Source: Polycladospora coralii (GTDB lineage: Bacteria; Bacillota; Bacilli; Thermoactinomycetales; Thermoactinomycetaceae). From it: a stretch of DNA of 64,000 nucleotides. How positions within the stretch are numbered: position 1 is the stretch's first letter; every line of letters starts with the position of its first letter. The translations under genes were made by a program, and so were the position numbers. The notes under the pieces were generated by a model, which worked only from the letters and a program-made list of their open reading frames with translations, made no database searches and was not told where the DNA came from. The stretch covers positions 62,001 to 126,000 of the forward strand of contig NZ_JACXAG020000005.1 of NCBI RefSeq assembly GCF_014773435.2, written 5' to 3'. Of this stretch, positions 44,254 through 54,467 are shown piece after piece.

Positions 44254-44388
44254 CTATTTCTCCTTTTTACTTCTGCTCCTTATTAATTTGTATCCAAAAT
44301 ACAATAGAATTACAGGTACTACAAATATAGAGATTAAGCTCAAATATCCCAAAATCATGGCTATTATTGTTCCTATTTCATAAGACAA
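44254..44388 (-). CDS. 44-aa single-span membrane peptide
   Basis: TTG start at 44388 with GGAGG seven bases before it. The peptide starts MSYEIGTIIAMILGYLSLIS and continues with a long hydrophobic stretch (IFVVPVILLYFGYKLI) and a basic tail (RSRSKKEK). It has one long or two short membrane helices, N-out and C-in by charge. The size and charge recall holin-like or type I toxin peptides, but also small accessory subunits of export systems. It stands first in the operon of the secreted 190-aa gene. Confidence 0.65.
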   Translation of the reverse strand: MSYEIGTIIAMILGYLSLISIFVVPVILLYFGYKLIRSRSKKEK

Positions 44389-44789
44389 ATTAAGACCTCC
44401 ATTTTCTCATCACAAATCAAAGTAGTCCTAGCAAAAGTTGAATCTTACACTTTGATTCCCTTCTTTACTACAGATATTCCAAAAAGATAACTTTAAATAA
44501 TCTCTTTGAAAGTTGAGTAATCCTGACTCCAACTTTGGATGTTAAAACATGTTTAATTAAGTACCAATCATGGTAAACCTATCCTTCAAATAAATCTCTT
44601 CTCTTTAAAGGTATATTAGCAATGATGAAAGCTACTAGATTTACAACCGCACCTCATTTATTTCCCATTATCAGTAATCCAGCTTTATCCATATGTTAAG
44701 AAAGGTATTACGTTGTTCAAATTCCTATTTTGATATAGTCACTGACTTGATATAGAACCAGTACATTAAAAATTTTATCCTAAATGGGG
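44389..44789. other. Long AT-rich gap upstream of the his promoter
   Basis: About 400 bases between the divergent surface-protein operon and the his promoter. I see no gene and no T-box leader or his leader peptide. Confidence 0.5.
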
Positions 44790-44818
44790 TTGACGAGGAG
44801 CGTTAGCAAAGATAGAAT
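44790..44818 (+). promoter_or_regulatory. Sigma-A promoter of the his operon
   Basis: TTGACG (44790-44795), a 17-base spacer, TAGAAT (44813-44818). Transcription would start near 44825. Confidence 0.8.
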
Positions 44819-44829
44819 AACCTATATAC

Positions 44830-44859
44830 TTTAGTTCGCTAATATATTAGCGAACTAAA
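44830..44859. promoter_or_regulatory. 30-bp perfect palindrome, likely his operator
   Basis: Two 15-base halves centred on CTAATATATTAG, with GTTCG/CGAAC arms, perfectly symmetric. It begins 11 bases after the -10 box, i.e. at the start of the transcript, and ends 15 bases before the hisZ ribosome site. The position fits a repressor site; a transcript hairpin is the alternative. Confidence 0.7.
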
Positions 44860-44890
44860 TAATTGCTAGCATTTGGAGAGGCGAACAGTA

Positions 44891-46072
44891 ATGGGTGATC
44901 TATTTACGTTTGAGAAACCATTAGGTTTAAGGGATACAGTACCCCATATCTATGAGATGAAGGCTCACATAGAGTCATGCATCGTTGAAGAAATGAAGAG
45001 ATGGGGCTACCGATTGATAGAAACGCCAACGATAGAATACTATGACACGATTGGAGCAGCTTCAGCGCTCCCTGATGAGAAATTATTAAAATTATTAGAC
45101 TATGAAGGGCGCTCCCTTGTTTTAAGGCCTGAAATGACGGCTCCGATTGCGCGTATGGCAGCAACGAGATTGCTAAAGGAAAATCAGCCATTGCGATTAG
45201 CTTATTCGTCTTATGTGTATCGGGCACAGCACAAATCAGAGGGAACACCAGCAGAGTTCAAACAAATTGGAGTCGAGTGCATTGCTGACAACACAGTAAG
45301 CGCAGATGGAGAAATGATTGCGCTGTTAATTGCGACGCTTGAAAAAACGGCATTAAATACTTTTCAGATATCGATTGGAAATATTCAGTTTGTTCGAGTG
45401 TTATTCTTGCAAATTTTAGAAGATGAGGAGCAAACTCAAACATTAACTACATTCTTATATACAAAGAATGATGTAGGCTATCGTGAGTATATAAAAACGT
45501 TGTCGCTTTCTTCAAAGAATGAGCAACGATTACTCGATTTTTTAAAGCTTCGTGGTCATGAAGAAGTTCTTGAAAAAGCATCCGCCCTACTGGAAGAGGG
45601 GGAAGGCAAAAAAGTCGTACGTCAAATGAAAAAATTATGGCAGGTCATGATGGACTATGGAGTGGAAAAAAGGATTAAGCTTGATTTCACACTTGTGAGT
45701 CAGATGAACTACTATTCAGGGGTTTTATTCGAAGTTTATTCAGATCAAGTTGGTTTTCCTATTGGAAATGGAGGCAGATACGATTATCTTTTTAATCAAT
45801 TCGGAAAAAATACGGGAGCGACAGGTTTTGCGCTTCGATTGGACTTGTTAGTAGAGGCTATTGGCTATCTGAATTCCAATAAACCAAGGCTGTGCATTTT
45901 ATTTAGCGAAGATCGACGTAAGGAAGCGTATCACATGTCTAAAGAGAAACGAGCGCAAGGATTGCATGTGGTATTACAAGATATAAAGGGTGTGACACAT
46001 TTAGATACTTATAAGGACCAGTATGAAGAAACGATCTTACTCATTGGGGATGCCGAAAGGACGAATACGTGA
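44891..46072 (+). CDS. hisZ: ATP phosphoribosyltransferase regulatory subunit
   Basis: 393 aa from the ATG at 44891, with GGAGAGG at 44875-44881. A catalytically dead histidyl-tRNA-synthetase paralogue: [65 protein letters not shown], and [20 protein letters not shown]. It binds the short HisG and is required for its activity and histidine feedback. First gene of the his operon. Confidence 0.95.
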   Translation: MGDLFTFEKPLGLRDTVPHIYEMKAHIESCIVEEMKRWGYRLIETPTIEYYDTIGAASALPDEKLLKLLDYEGRSLVLRPEMTAPIARMAATRLLKENQPLRLAYSSYVYRAQHKSEGTPAEFKQIGVECIADNTVSADGEMIALLIATLEKTALNTFQISIGNIQFVRVLFLQILEDEEQTQTLTTFLYTKNDVGYREYIKTLSLSSKNEQRLLDFLKLRGHEEVLEKASALLEEGEGKKVVRQMKKLWQVMMDYGVEKRIKLDFTLVSQMNYYSGVLFEVYSDQVGFPIGNGGRYDYLFNQFGKNTGATGFALRLDLLVEAIGYLNSNKPRLCILFSEDRRKEAYHMSKEKRAQGLHVVLQDIKGVTHLDTYKDQYEETILLIGDAERTNT

Positions 46073-46704
46073 TGACAGACTACTTGACGATAGCGATGCC
46101 TAAGGGGCGTATATTTCGAGAAGCTGTTCACCTTCTCCTTAAAGCAGATTATCAGATTCCGACTGAAATAGAAAACTCCCGCAAATTAATGATTGACGTA
46201 GAGAGAGAGAAACTCCGCTTTATACTGGCAAAACCCGTTGATATCCCTACATACGTGGAGTATGGTGTCGCAGATGTAGGGATCGCAGGTAAGGATGTTA
46301 TGCTGGAAGAAGAGCGAGAAGTTCATGAGTTGTTGGATTTGAAAATCAGTCCATGTTATATAGCAGTAGCAGGTCTACCCAATACAAAGATAAATGATGT
46401 AATGCCTAAAGTAGCGACTAAATATCCTCGATTGGCTGCGAAGTATTTTCGTGAACAAGGTGAGCAAGTGGAGATTATTAAATTAAACGGATCTATAGAA
46501 CTAGCACCGATCATGGGGCTTGCTCAGCGCATCGTTGATATCGTTTCGACAGGGAGAACACTAAAAGATAATGGACTTGTTGAATATGATCACATTGTGA
46601 ATATCACCTCACGACTTATCGTTAATCCGGTCAAGTATCGTCTTCAGGATAACCGAATCAACGATATGGTAGTACGATTAAATCAGATCACTCAAGGGGT
46701 GTGA
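46072..46704 (+). CDS. hisG: ATP phosphoribosyltransferase, short form
   Basis: 210 aa from the ATG at 46072, which shares its A with the hisZ stop (TGATG); a GTG at 46069 is also in frame. It joins ATP and PRPP, the first committed step of histidine synthesis. [46 protein letters not shown] and [16 protein letters not shown] are clear. The short form lacks the regulatory domain and needs HisZ. Confidence 0.96.
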   Translation: MTDYLTIAMPKGRIFREAVHLLLKADYQIPTEIENSRKLMIDVEREKLRFILAKPVDIPTYVEYGVADVGIAGKDVMLEEEREVHELLDLKISPCYIAVAGLPNTKINDVMPKVATKYPRLAAKYFREQGEQVEIIKLNGSIELAPIMGLAQRIVDIVSTGRTLKDNGLVEYDHIVNITSRLIVNPVKYRLQDNRINDMVVRLNQITQGV

Positions 46705-46707
46705 AAG

Positions 46708-47976
46708 TTGAAGTTAGTGAAAGTCGCGAATCAAGTTTCGATTAAAAGATCGGTTGAAGTCGGAACAAAAGAGCAACGAGATACTGTGAAAAACATCATT
46801 AAAAATGTAAGGGCCCGTAAGCAAGAAGCGGTTATGGCGTATACGAAGCAATTTGATGGTGTCTTACTGGAATCGCTTCTCGTTTCATCCCAAGAAATTG
46901 AAGCGGCCTATCGTGAAATGGATCCAAACATGATTACGGTGATACAAGAAGCGGCACAAAATATTCGATCCTATCATGAGCAACAACGTCAGACTTCTTG
47001 GATGATGACTGAGCAGAATGGCACGATACTGGGACAGAAAATCACGCCACTTTCTTCTGTCGGAATTTACATACCAGGCGGAACGGCTTCATATCCGTCG
47101 TCGGTACTGATGAATGCGATTCCGGCACAGATAGCTGGTGTTCGTCGTATTGTCATGGTATCTCCCCCAGATCAGAATGGGAAGTTACCCGCTTCAGTAC
47201 TTGTAGCCGCAAGTGAAGTGGGGATAAAAGAAATATATAAAATAGGTGGGGCACAGGCGATAGCGTCACTTGCTTATGGCATTGAGGGGATCAAGCCAGT
47301 TGATAAGATCGTGGGGCCGGGCAATATTTTTGTTGCGTTAGCGAAGCGAGAAGTTTTTGGTGATGTCGATATTGATATGATTGCAGGTCCCAGTGAAATT
47401 GTCGTTTTAGCGGATGAAAGTGCTCGGGTAAATGAAGTAGCTGCGGATCTCTTATCGCAGGCTGAGCATGATGAAAGATCGTCAAGTATTCTGGTTACTC
47501 CCTCGGAATCATTTGCACATAAAATTGCTGCAGAGGTTAAAAAGCAGATAGCTGATCTGCCCAGAAAAGATATTGTAGAAAAGTCGATTCGTAATTTTGG
47601 TAGGATTTATGTGACCCGTACAATGGATGAAGCAATCGAAGTTGTAAATGAGTTGGCACCCGAACACTTAGAAATCATGACAAAACAGCCCGTGGAGATA
47701 CTTGGAAGAATTAAGCATGCAGGTGCCATCTTTATAGGTCGTTTTAGTTCAGAGCCTGTTGGAGATTATTTTGCTGGAACGAATCATGTATTACCAACCA
47801 ATGGAACAGCACGCTTTTCTAGCCCGCTAAGCATAGATGATTTTCAAAAAAAATCGAGTGTTGTGATTTATAGTGAGGTTGCATTTCGAAAGCATGCACA
47901 TAAAATTGCTGCTTTTGCTCGCTTAGAAGGTTTAGAAGCGCATGCGCGGGCAATCGAAGAAAGAATGAAATCATAA
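46708..47976 (+). CDS. hisD: Histidinol dehydrogenase
   Basis: 422 aa, TTG start four bases after hisG. It oxidises histidinol to histidine in two NAD-dependent steps with zinc. Markers: YIPGGTASYPSSVLMNAIPA, KIGGAQAIASLAYG, IAGPSEIVVLADESA, LSQAEHDERSS (zinc Gln/His), and VNELAPEHLEIM. Confidence 0.96.
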   Translation: MKLVKVANQVSIKRSVEVGTKEQRDTVKNIIKNVRARKQEAVMAYTKQFDGVLLESLLVSSQEIEAAYREMDPNMITVIQEAAQNIRSYHEQQRQTSWMMTEQNGTILGQKITPLSSVGIYIPGGTASYPSSVLMNAIPAQIAGVRRIVMVSPPDQNGKLPASVLVAASEVGIKEIYKIGGAQAIASLAYGIEGIKPVDKIVGPGNIFVALAKREVFGDVDIDMIAGPSEIVVLADESARVNEVAADLLSQAEHDERSSSILVTPSESFAHKIAAEVKKQIADLPRKDIVEKSIRNFGRIYVTRTMDEAIEVVNELAPEHLEIMTKQPVEILGRIKHAGAIFIGRFSSEPVGDYFAGTNHVLPTNGTARFSSPLSIDDFQKKSSVVIYSEVAFRKHAHKIAAFARLEGLEAHARAIEERMKS

Positions 47977-48002
47977 TGGATGGGATGACTGGAGGAAAGG
48001 AA

Positions 48003-48590
48003 ATGCAGCGCTCGTCAAGTATTTCTAGAGAGACAAATGAAACCAATATAAATCTGTCTATTAACTTAGACGGAGAAGGTCAAACAAAAATAAAAACAGA
48101 TGTGCCATTTATGAATCATATGTTAGATTTGTTTGGACATCACGGGCAATTTGACTTAACTGTGGATGCACAAGGAGATACGGATGTAGATGCGCACCAT
48201 ACGACCGAGGATATGGGGATTTGTTTAGGAAAGGCGCTACATCAAGCCATAGGAGATAAGAAGGGGATTAATCGCTATGGAAATGCTTTTGTTCCAATGG
48301 ATGAGACATTAGTACAGGCAGTTGTTGATCTAAGCGACCGGCCCCACTTAGAAATGCGCGCTTATTTTCCGCATCAAAAAGTAGGATCATTTGATACAGA
48401 ATTGGTACATGAATTCATGTGGAAACTAGCTTTAGAAGCGCGTATGAATCTTCATATCATTGTTCATTATGGACGAAATACACATCATATTATTGAGGGG
48501 ATTTTTAAAGCACTTGCTAGAGCGCTAAATGAAGCGACTGCGATTCAATCCAAAATGAAAGGTGTCCCATCTACGAAAGGGTTGTTATAA
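48003..48590 (+). CDS. hisB: Imidazoleglycerol-phosphate dehydratase
   Basis: 195 aa from the ATG at 48003 (GGAGG at 47991-47995), the usual monofunctional length; an in-frame start at 47976 is less likely. Metal-binding repeats are DVDAHHTTEDMGICLG and LHIIVHYGRNTHHIIEG, with FMNHMLDLFGHHG before them. It removes water from imidazole glycerol phosphate. Confidence 0.96.
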   Translation: MQRSSSISRETNETNINLSINLDGEGQTKIKTDVPFMNHMLDLFGHHGQFDLTVDAQGDTDVDAHHTTEDMGICLGKALHQAIGDKKGINRYGNAFVPMDETLVQAVVDLSDRPHLEMRAYFPHQKVGSFDTELVHEFMWKLALEARMNLHIIVHYGRNTHHIIEGIFKALARALNEATAIQSKMKGVPSTKGLL

Positions 48591-49217
48591 GTGATTGGAA
48601 TTATCGACTACGGAATGGGAAATTTATTTAGCATTCGTAAGGCACTTGAGAGATTGGATGTGGAACATTTTATTTCTGACGATAAGCGAGCGCTAATGCA
48701 TGCATCTGGTTTAATCCTTCCAGGAGTGGGTTCTTTTAAGAAGGCCATGGTTCATTTAAATCAGTTAGGGTTTACGGAGATGGTGAAGCAATACGCGGAA
48801 CAAGGAAAACCACTTCTAGGGATCTGCTTGGGGATGCAACTATTATTTGAAAGAAGTGATGAGAATGGGCATACGACAGGATTAGGTCTATTGCCAGGTA
48901 AGGTAAGAAGACTTGATCATAGCTTAGCATATAAAGTTCCACATATGGGTTGGAATAACCTGTACTATGCGCGTCCTTCTCGCATTCTAAGTGAATTAGA
49001 TGAAGATTTTGTTTACTTTGTACATGCTTATTATGTAGACACCGATGACCCAGACGTAATGATAGCAAGTTGTCATTATGGTATTGAAGTACCCGCTATC
49101 GTTGGAAAAAAGAATATAATCGGCATGCAATTTCACCCAGAGAAGAGTGGTCAACTCGGAATTAAGCTGTTACGTAACTTCACTGAAGTGGTAGTGGGAA
49201 GGGGGAAAGCGGTATGA
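48591..49217 (+). CDS. hisH: Imidazole glycerol phosphate synthase, glutaminase subunit
   Basis: 208 aa, GTG start directly after the hisB stop. A class I glutamine amidotransferase: [26 protein letters not shown], the nucleophile in [13 protein letters not shown], and the His-Glu pair in MQFHPEKSG. It passes ammonia to HisF. hisA starts inside its last codons (ATGA). Confidence 0.96.
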   Translation: MIGIIDYGMGNLFSIRKALERLDVEHFISDDKRALMHASGLILPGVGSFKKAMVHLNQLGFTEMVKQYAEQGKPLLGICLGMQLLFERSDENGHTTGLGLLPGKVRRLDHSLAYKVPHMGWNNLYYARPSRILSELDEDFVYFVHAYYVDTDDPDVMIASCHYGIEVPAIVGKKNIIGMQFHPEKSGQLGIKLLRNFTEVVVGRGKAV

Positions 49218-49942
49218 GCTTTACGATCTACCCTGCAATTGATATGCGGAAGGGCAGGTGTGTTCGTTTACAACAAGGTGATTACAACGAAGAGACGGTT
49301 TACGGTGACTCCCCTTATTCCATGGCTAAGCATTTTGCTGATCAAGGTGCAGAATGGATTCATATGGTTGATCTAGATGGAGCAAAAGATGGAGCGTCTA
49401 TCCATGATGAGTTCGTCATACAAGTAGCCAAAGAATTAAAGGTAAAGATTCAGATTGGGGGTGGGATTCGGAATGAAAGGGATATCGATTATTATCTGAA
49501 ATGTGGAATTGACCGTGTCATAATTGGCAGTGCTGCTGTTACAAAACCAGATTTTACAATCAACATGATTCAGAAATATAGATCTAAAATTGCCATTGGA
49601 ATTGATGCGAAAAACGGGTATGTTGCAACAAATGGTTGGTTAAACACTTCAAAAACGACAGCTGTAGAATTAGCTAAACAGTTAGCAAATGCAGGGGCGG
49701 AAACATTCATTTTTACTGATATCGCCAGAGATGGCATGCTTCGGGGACCCAATTTCGACGCGATTGCACAAATTGCACAGGAAACAGGAAAACAGGTGAT
49801 TGCATCTGGGGGGGTAAGCGATTTGAATGACTTAAACTTGTTAAAGGGCTTTTCACATCTCGGTGTTTCAGGCGTCATTGTCGGGAAAGCCATTTATGAA
49901 GGAAAATTTTCAGTGAGGGATGCTTTACAATATGTTGACTAA
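49214..49942 (+). CDS. hisA: ProFAR isomerase
   Basis: 242 aa (beta/alpha)8 barrel. The catalytic Asp lies in [38 protein letters not shown] and [13 protein letters not shown] bind the phosphates, and [16 protein letters not shown] holds the second catalytic Asp. Opens the ribose of ProFAR. Confidence 0.96.
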   Translation: MSFTIYPAIDMRKGRCVRLQQGDYNEETVYGDSPYSMAKHFADQGAEWIHMVDLDGAKDGASIHDEFVIQVAKELKVKIQIGGGIRNERDIDYYLKCGIDRVIIGSAAVTKPDFTINMIQKYRSKIAIGIDAKNGYVATNGWLNTSKTTAVELAKQLANAGAETFIFTDIARDGMLRGPNFDAIAQIAQETGKQVIASGGVSDLNDLNLLKGFSHLGVSGVIVGKAIYEGKFSVRDALQYVD

Positions 49943-50690
49943 AAGAATTATTCCTTGTCTGGATGTAAAAGATGGACGCGTTGTAAAAGGAGTGCAATTT
50001 ATTGATCTAAATGATGTAGGAGATCCTGTTGAATTGGCAAGTTATTATGATGAACAAGGAGCAGATGAGCTTGTTCTATTAGATATCTCAGCTTCTCTCG
50101 AAGGAAGAAAAACAATGATTGATGTAGTGAGAGCCGTTGCATCAGAACTTACGATTCCCTTCACTGTAGGAGGAGGAATAAATGATTTAGAGGATATCAA
50201 AAGCTTACTCAGGGCTGGGGCAGACAAAGTGTCCTTAAATACGGCTGCTGTAAACAACCCGAACTTGATATCAGAAGGGGCGCGGTTTTGGGGGACACAA
50301 TGTATTGTGGTAGCCATCGATGCAAAGTTTGATAAGCAATTGGGATCTTGGGTCGTCTACATACACGGTGGGAAAAAACAGACCCGTTTAGAAGTCGCTC
50401 AATGGGCTCGAGAAGTTGTGATGAGAGGTGCTGGTGAAATTTTATTAACCAGCATGGATCAAGACGGGGCGAAAAATGGTTTTGATATAGCATTGACTAA
50501 ATATGTAAGTGAAGCCACTTCTGTTCCCGTAATTGCTTCCGGGGGAGCAGGAGAAGCCGAGCATTTTCAGGAAGTGTTTTTAAAAGGGCGGGCGAATGCA
50601 GCACTCGCGGCTTCGATTTTTCATTATAAGGAAACATCTGTGATAGAAGTCAAAGATTATTTAAGGAGAGCGGGTGTACATGTGAGATGA
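49932..50690 (+). CDS. hisF: Imidazole glycerol phosphate synthase, cyclase subunit
   Basis: 252 aa from the ATG at 49932, overlapping hisA by 11 bases; [20 protein letters not shown] is the canonical start. Catalytic Asp residues are in PCLDVKDG and [15 protein letters not shown]. It cyclises PRFAR with ammonia from HisH. Confidence 0.97.
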   Translation: MLTKRIIPCLDVKDGRVVKGVQFIDLNDVGDPVELASYYDEQGADELVLLDISASLEGRKTMIDVVRAVASELTIPFTVGGGINDLEDIKSLLRAGADKVSLNTAAVNNPNLISEGARFWGTQCIVVAIDAKFDKQLGSWVVYIHGGKKQTRLEVAQWAREVVMRGAGEILLTSMDQDGAKNGFDIALTKYVSEATSVPVIASGGAGEAEHFQEVFLKGRANAALAASIFHYKETSVIEVKDYLRRAGVHVR

Positions 50691-51310
50691 ATATAGATGA
50701 GATACAATTTGATGATAATGGATTAGTCCCCGCTATTGTACAAGACTACTTTACACGAGAAGTATTAACGCTAGCCTATATGAATGCCACTTCTTTAAAG
50801 AAATCGATTGAAACCCAAGAAACGTGGTTTTTTAGTCGATCAAGGCAAGAACTCTGGCATAAAGGTGCAGAGAGCGGGAATACACAGAAGATCGTAGAGA
50901 TGAGATACGATTGTGACAAAGATGCTGTGCTTGCTTTGGTGTTACCAGCTGGACCAGCATGTCATCGTGGTACGACCAGCTGCTTTACTCCTGCTTCACT
51001 GTCGGATCTGACGCCACTAAAAGCGTATCAAATTTTAGTCACACTTGAAAAGTTGATCGAGCACCGTCAAAAAGAAAGACCTGAGGGAGCGTACACCACT
51101 TATTTATTTGAAAAGGGATTGGATAAAATTCTTAAAAAAATAGGAGAGGAAGCTGCCGAGGTCATGATTGCTGCCAAGAACAGTGATCCAGAAGCGCTAG
51201 CAGGGGAAGTGGCTGACCTCATTTATCATGTGTTCGTTTTACTTCAAGTGAAAGCCCTTCCTATTCAAAACGTGTTATCCGTTCTAAAAGATCGCAATCA
51301 ACAACCATAG
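50687..51310 (+). CDS. hisI: Bifunctional phosphoribosyl-AMP cyclohydrolase/phosphoribosyl-ATP pyrophosphatase
   Basis: 207 aa, HisIE fusion, ATGA overlap with hisF. HisI half (1-110): [33 protein letters not shown], and zinc-binding [13 protein letters not shown]...GPACHRG. HisE half (about 115-207): [20 protein letters not shown], then [15 protein letters not shown]. Catalyses steps two and three. Confidence 0.96.
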   Translation: MNIDEIQFDDNGLVPAIVQDYFTREVLTLAYMNATSLKKSIETQETWFFSRSRQELWHKGAESGNTQKIVEMRYDCDKDAVLALVLPAGPACHRGTTSCFTPASLSDLTPLKAYQILVTLEKLIEHRQKERPEGAYTTYLFEKGLDKILKKIGEEAAEVMIAAKNSDPEALAGEVADLIYHVFVLLQVKALPIQNVLSVLKDRNQQP

Positions 51311-51326
51311 ATAAGAGGAGATTGCT

Positions 51327-52436
51327 TTGAGTAAAAAAAATATCAAAATGCTTACACGCCCTGCTTTAAATCGATTGAAAGCATACACACCTGGATTATC
51401 AATCGGGGAGATGAATGAAGAACTCACTCAGCTCTCATCTAATGAAAACCCGTTAGGCGTTTCTCCTCTTGCACGCAAAGCGATGGCTCAGCACTTGTCC
51501 CAATTAAATCGCTATCCAGATTCAAATACCACAAGACTTAGAGAGACGATTGCCAAACAGTACAACCTACAACCTAATCAGGTGATCATTGGTAATGGGG
51601 CGGATGAACTCATTACATTAATTTCAGAGACCTTTTTAAATGAAGAAGATGAAGTGATTATTCCTACTCCTTCATTTAGTGAATATGATTTTGGTGCGAA
51701 TTTAATGGGAGCTACCATTATACATGTATCACTTACAAAGGATTATCAATATGATCTAGATTTGATTTTGCATCATGTTACCACCAAAACAAAAATCATT
51801 TATTTATGTTCTCCCAATAATCCCACTGGAACCTATATTAAAAAAGCTGATTTAGATTCTTTTTTTCAAAAAATCCCTCAGGATATCATTGTAGTATTTG
51901 ATGGTGCCTATTCGCAGTATGCAATAGCGGATGATTATACAAACGGAATCGAATACGTCGAAATGGGAAAGAAAATCATCGTTCTGCAAACCTTTTCGAA
52001 AATATACGGACTTGCAGGTATTCGAGTAGGCATGGGAATCTCATCCTCTGAAATCGTAGCCTGTATTCACAAAGTGAGAGAGCCTTACAATGTAAATCAA
52101 TTAGCACAAATTGCAGCGGAAGCGGCCATTAGAGACATACAACATGTAGAGGCTTCCAGAGAAATGAATGAAGAAGGACGCCAGTATCTATATCGTGCTT
52201 TTGAAGAATTGGATGTTTCTTATATTAAGACGATGAGTAACTTCATATTTGTGCATGTTGGAACGGATGCGAAAAGGATATATGAGAAATTAATCCATAA
52301 GGGTGTCATGGTCCGTTTTGGAGGTGTATGGGGATTATCTCACTACCTCAGAATTACAATTGGATTAAAGTCTGAAAATCAATTACTGATCGCGGCTCTT
52401 AAAGAAATTATGAATGAAATAGATGAATCCATATAA
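51327..52436 (+). CDS. hisC: Histidinol-phosphate aminotransferase
   Basis: 369 aa, TTG start with AGAGGAG upstream. PLP class I/II fold: LSSNENPLGVSPLARKAM, GNGADELITLI, LCSPNNPTGTYI, FDGAYSQYA, and the PLP lysine in TFSKIYGLAGIRVGM. Converts imidazole acetol phosphate to histidinol phosphate. Confidence 0.96.
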   Translation: MSKKNIKMLTRPALNRLKAYTPGLSIGEMNEELTQLSSNENPLGVSPLARKAMAQHLSQLNRYPDSNTTRLRETIAKQYNLQPNQVIIGNGADELITLISETFLNEEDEVIIPTPSFSEYDFGANLMGATIIHVSLTKDYQYDLDLILHHVTTKTKIIYLCSPNNPTGTYIKKADLDSFFQKIPQDIIVVFDGAYSQYAIADDYTNGIEYVEMGKKIIVLQTFSKIYGLAGIRVGMGISSSEIVACIHKVREPYNVNQLAQIAAEAAIRDIQHVEASREMNEEGRQYLYRAFEELDVSYIKTMSNFIFVHVGTDAKRIYEKLIHKGVMVRFGGVWGLSHYLRITIGLKSENQLLIAALKEIMNEIDESI

Positions 52437-52452
52437 GGAGGATTAAGGCATA

Positions 52453-53241
52453 TTGAAACGGGATGGCCATATTCATAGTCCGTATTGTCCCCATGGCACT
52501 TCAGATCAATGGGTTGACTATGTAGAGACTGCTATTCAATGGGGATATGTAGAAATTTCATTTACGGAACATGCACCGCTACCACATGGATTTAAGGATC
52601 CTACACCACTTGCGGATAGTGCTATGAAACCTAAAAATTTACCAAAATATTTAAATGAATTAGAAAAAATAAAGCAGTTTTACAGAAAGAAAATAAAGAT
52701 CAATGTGGGGCTTGAAGTCGATTATATTGAAGCGTATGAAAAGGAAACAAAAGATTTCTTAAATGAAGTAGGACCTCAGTTAGATGATGCCATATTATCG
52801 GTTCATTTCCTTAAAAAAGACTTACAATATTACTGTGTGGATTATAGTCCGAATGAATTTAGTAGCATGATCGATGTGTTTCAATCAGTGGATGAAATTT
52901 ACCGTATATACTACGAGACGTTAAGGTGTTCTTTGTTTTCAGATTTAGGTGCTTATAAACCGAAACGGATCGGACATATGACACTGGTTAGAAAGTTCCA
53001 TAAACGCTTTCCTCCAAAGCAACGATTTAAAAAAGATATACTTACGATTTTAGACATTATAAAGGAAAAGAATTACGAATTAGATTGGAATGGAGCCGGA
53101 ACTGTGAAACCGCTATGCCAAGAATCTTATCCACCTAGCTGGGTTGCTGATGAGGCTAGGAAGCGCTCAATACCATTGGTATATGGGTCAGATGCTCATC
53201 GAGTGAAGGAGCTGAATCAAGGGAAAGAAATGGCTCGTTGA
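52453..53241 (+). CDS. hisK: Histidinol-phosphatase, PHP family
   Basis: 262 aa, TTG start behind AAGGAGG. PHP metal residues: DGHIHSPYCPHG, ISFTEHAPLPHG, GLEVDYIE, HFLKKD, RIGHMTLVRK and YGSDAHRV. It removes phosphate from histidinol phosphate. As last gene it completes all steps of the pathway in one operon of ten genes. Confidence 0.93.
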   Translation: MKRDGHIHSPYCPHGTSDQWVDYVETAIQWGYVEISFTEHAPLPHGFKDPTPLADSAMKPKNLPKYLNELEKIKQFYRKKIKINVGLEVDYIEAYEKETKDFLNEVGPQLDDAILSVHFLKKDLQYYCVDYSPNEFSSMIDVFQSVDEIYRIYYETLRCSLFSDLGAYKPKRIGHMTLVRKFHKRFPPKQRFKKDILTILDIIKEKNYELDWNGAGTVKPLCQESYPPSWVADEARKRSIPLVYGSDAHRVKELNQGKEMAR

Positions 53242-53303
53242 GGCTAAAGAAATACATACGAACTGGCGCTCGCGGTATCCAGCTTAACGCTTTCATTTAA
53301 ATG

Positions 53304-53349
53304 GAGCTGTCTCATAAGTATTCAATCTACTTATGGGACAGCTCTTTTT
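53304..53349 (+). terminator. Terminator after the his operon, or IS terminal repeat
   Basis: GAGCTGTCTCATAAGTA pairs with its copy at 53328-53344 around a 7-base loop and CTTTTT follows. GAGCTGTCYCATAAG is also like the ends of IS5-family elements, and a transposase remnant follows. Confidence 0.8.
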
Positions 53350-53469
53350 AGTACCAAAATTTAATTTCCAAACAAGCACTGAGCAAGCCGATCTCGATGC
53401 GCAACTTTGGTAAGCCACGAAGTGAAAATCTGCGAGACGCTCAAAAGCGCTTTCGACTTCTACAGATGG

Positions 53470-53685
53470 TTAAATCGAAAGTTTTCGTCCTTTTTCACGC
53501 CAAAGAAGGTGAGTTAACGGATGCTTCTTCCAGTAGAAGGGGACAATCATCACATTTACTACAATCGCATGAAATGATGGATGTTCTGTTTTATATAGTG
53601 GAAAGAAACCCTTGATTTGTTCCCATTGTTCGTCTGTCACTTCGTAACGGTGTCTGCTCGTGTACGCAATCTCCTCTGGGTACAT
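53470..53685 (-). pseudogene. IS5-like transposase N-terminal remnant
   Basis: The minus strand starts MYPEEIAYTSRHRYEVTDEQ and continues WEQIKGFFPLY, the (Y/R)xxTDEQWExIxxxLP start of IS5-family transposases. The rest of the frame is short and then lost; about 120 bases of related non-coding sequence reach the inverted repeat near 53344. No DDE domain remains, so it is an inactive piece. Confidence 0.65.
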
Positions 53686-53925
53686 TCTCCCTCAGAAGAT
53701 ATCATATTTTTAATTTTCATACATAGCATGATATTTTAAAAATAACTACAAAGACTAACATACAATGGTTAGATATCTTCGATCTTGGGTCTTTATTGCC
53801 TAAAATTTTAAAAAACTGCACCACAGCTGTTTGTCCAGAATAATATATTGTATGAAACTCGTCTCTTTCTATTAGACATGGATTATAGCCAATCATTACT
53901 ATTATAAGTAGGAGGAATTTTAGGA
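53686..53925. other. AT-rich gap upstream of the basic protein gene
   Basis: About 240 bases with no gene recognised; the last 20 bases hold AGGAGG for the next gene. Confidence 0.4.
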
Positions 53926-54324
53926 ATGAAAAAAAGTGGACACGGTGCAGCTAAAAAGAAAAAAAGAAAAACAAATCAGTATTTTTTTGATAATTCGAAC
54001 AAGAAACAAAGAAGGAAGAAATATACAATATTTACACCCCGATTAGGTAGAGTGGCTAGAAAGAAAATGCATCCCAAATTAAAAGTATATAACAACAGTC
54101 AACTTGGCAAAAATAAGAAAATAGGGAAAGGTGATAAAAAACAAAATATTAATAATGAAAACAAAATGAGATGGTTTGGCTATGGTCAAATAGGTATGCC
54201 AAAATACGATATTATAGTTGTGGGTAAGCATAATAAACCGAAAATTAAACTCATTCAAAATATCCATATAGGAAAACTTAGATATATGCAAGATGAATTT
54301 TTTGATGTGAACTATAATGCTTAA
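53926..54324 (+). CDS. Very basic Lys/Asn-rich protein (132 aa)
   Basis: Begins MKKSGHGAAKKKKRKTNQYF and continues with NKKQRRKKYTIFTPRLGRVA and LGKNKKIGKGDKKQNIN. The C-terminal 50 residues (MRWFGYGQIGMPKYDIIVVG, KLRYMQDEFFDVNYNA) are less basic and may fold. AGGAGG is placed 12 bases before the ATG. Its charge suggests nucleic-acid binding or a spore/envelope packing protein, but I recognise no family. AT-rich codon use differs from the his genes. Confidence 0.65.
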   Translation: MKKSGHGAAKKKKRKTNQYFFDNSNKKQRRKKYTIFTPRLGRVARKKMHPKLKVYNNSQLGKNKKIGKGDKKQNINNENKMRWFGYGQIGMPKYDIIVVGKHNKPKIKLIQNIHIGKLRYMQDEFFDVNYNA

Positions 54325-54385
54325 ATGAAGATATATGCTCAGGTCCCTTTTGGGAAAGTCTCATTTAAAATATCGTATAAGTGAT

Positions 54386-54433
54386 GTTGATAAGAATAGG
54401 TGTTGTCGTCAGATAATGCCTATTCTTATCAGC
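54386..54433. terminator. 15-bp hairpin between convergent genes
   Basis: GATAAGAATAGG (54389-54400) pairs perfectly with 54419-54430, extended by three more pairs, around an 18-base loop. No T-run; lies between the basic-protein gene and the minus-strand oxidase-like gene. Confidence 0.55.
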
Positions 54434-54467
54434 TTTAACGGTTCACATAATCGGATGCTTTATATCA

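Noticed and set aside
44389-44890. T-box leader for the his operon
   Set aside because: No T-box AGGGTGGNACCGCG-like element or terminator/antiterminator pair was seen; the palindrome is too close to the promoter to be one.
53304-53690. Complete insertion sequence after hisK
   Set aside because: Only an N-terminal transposase piece and one end-like repeat are visible; no DDE domain or matching second end was found.
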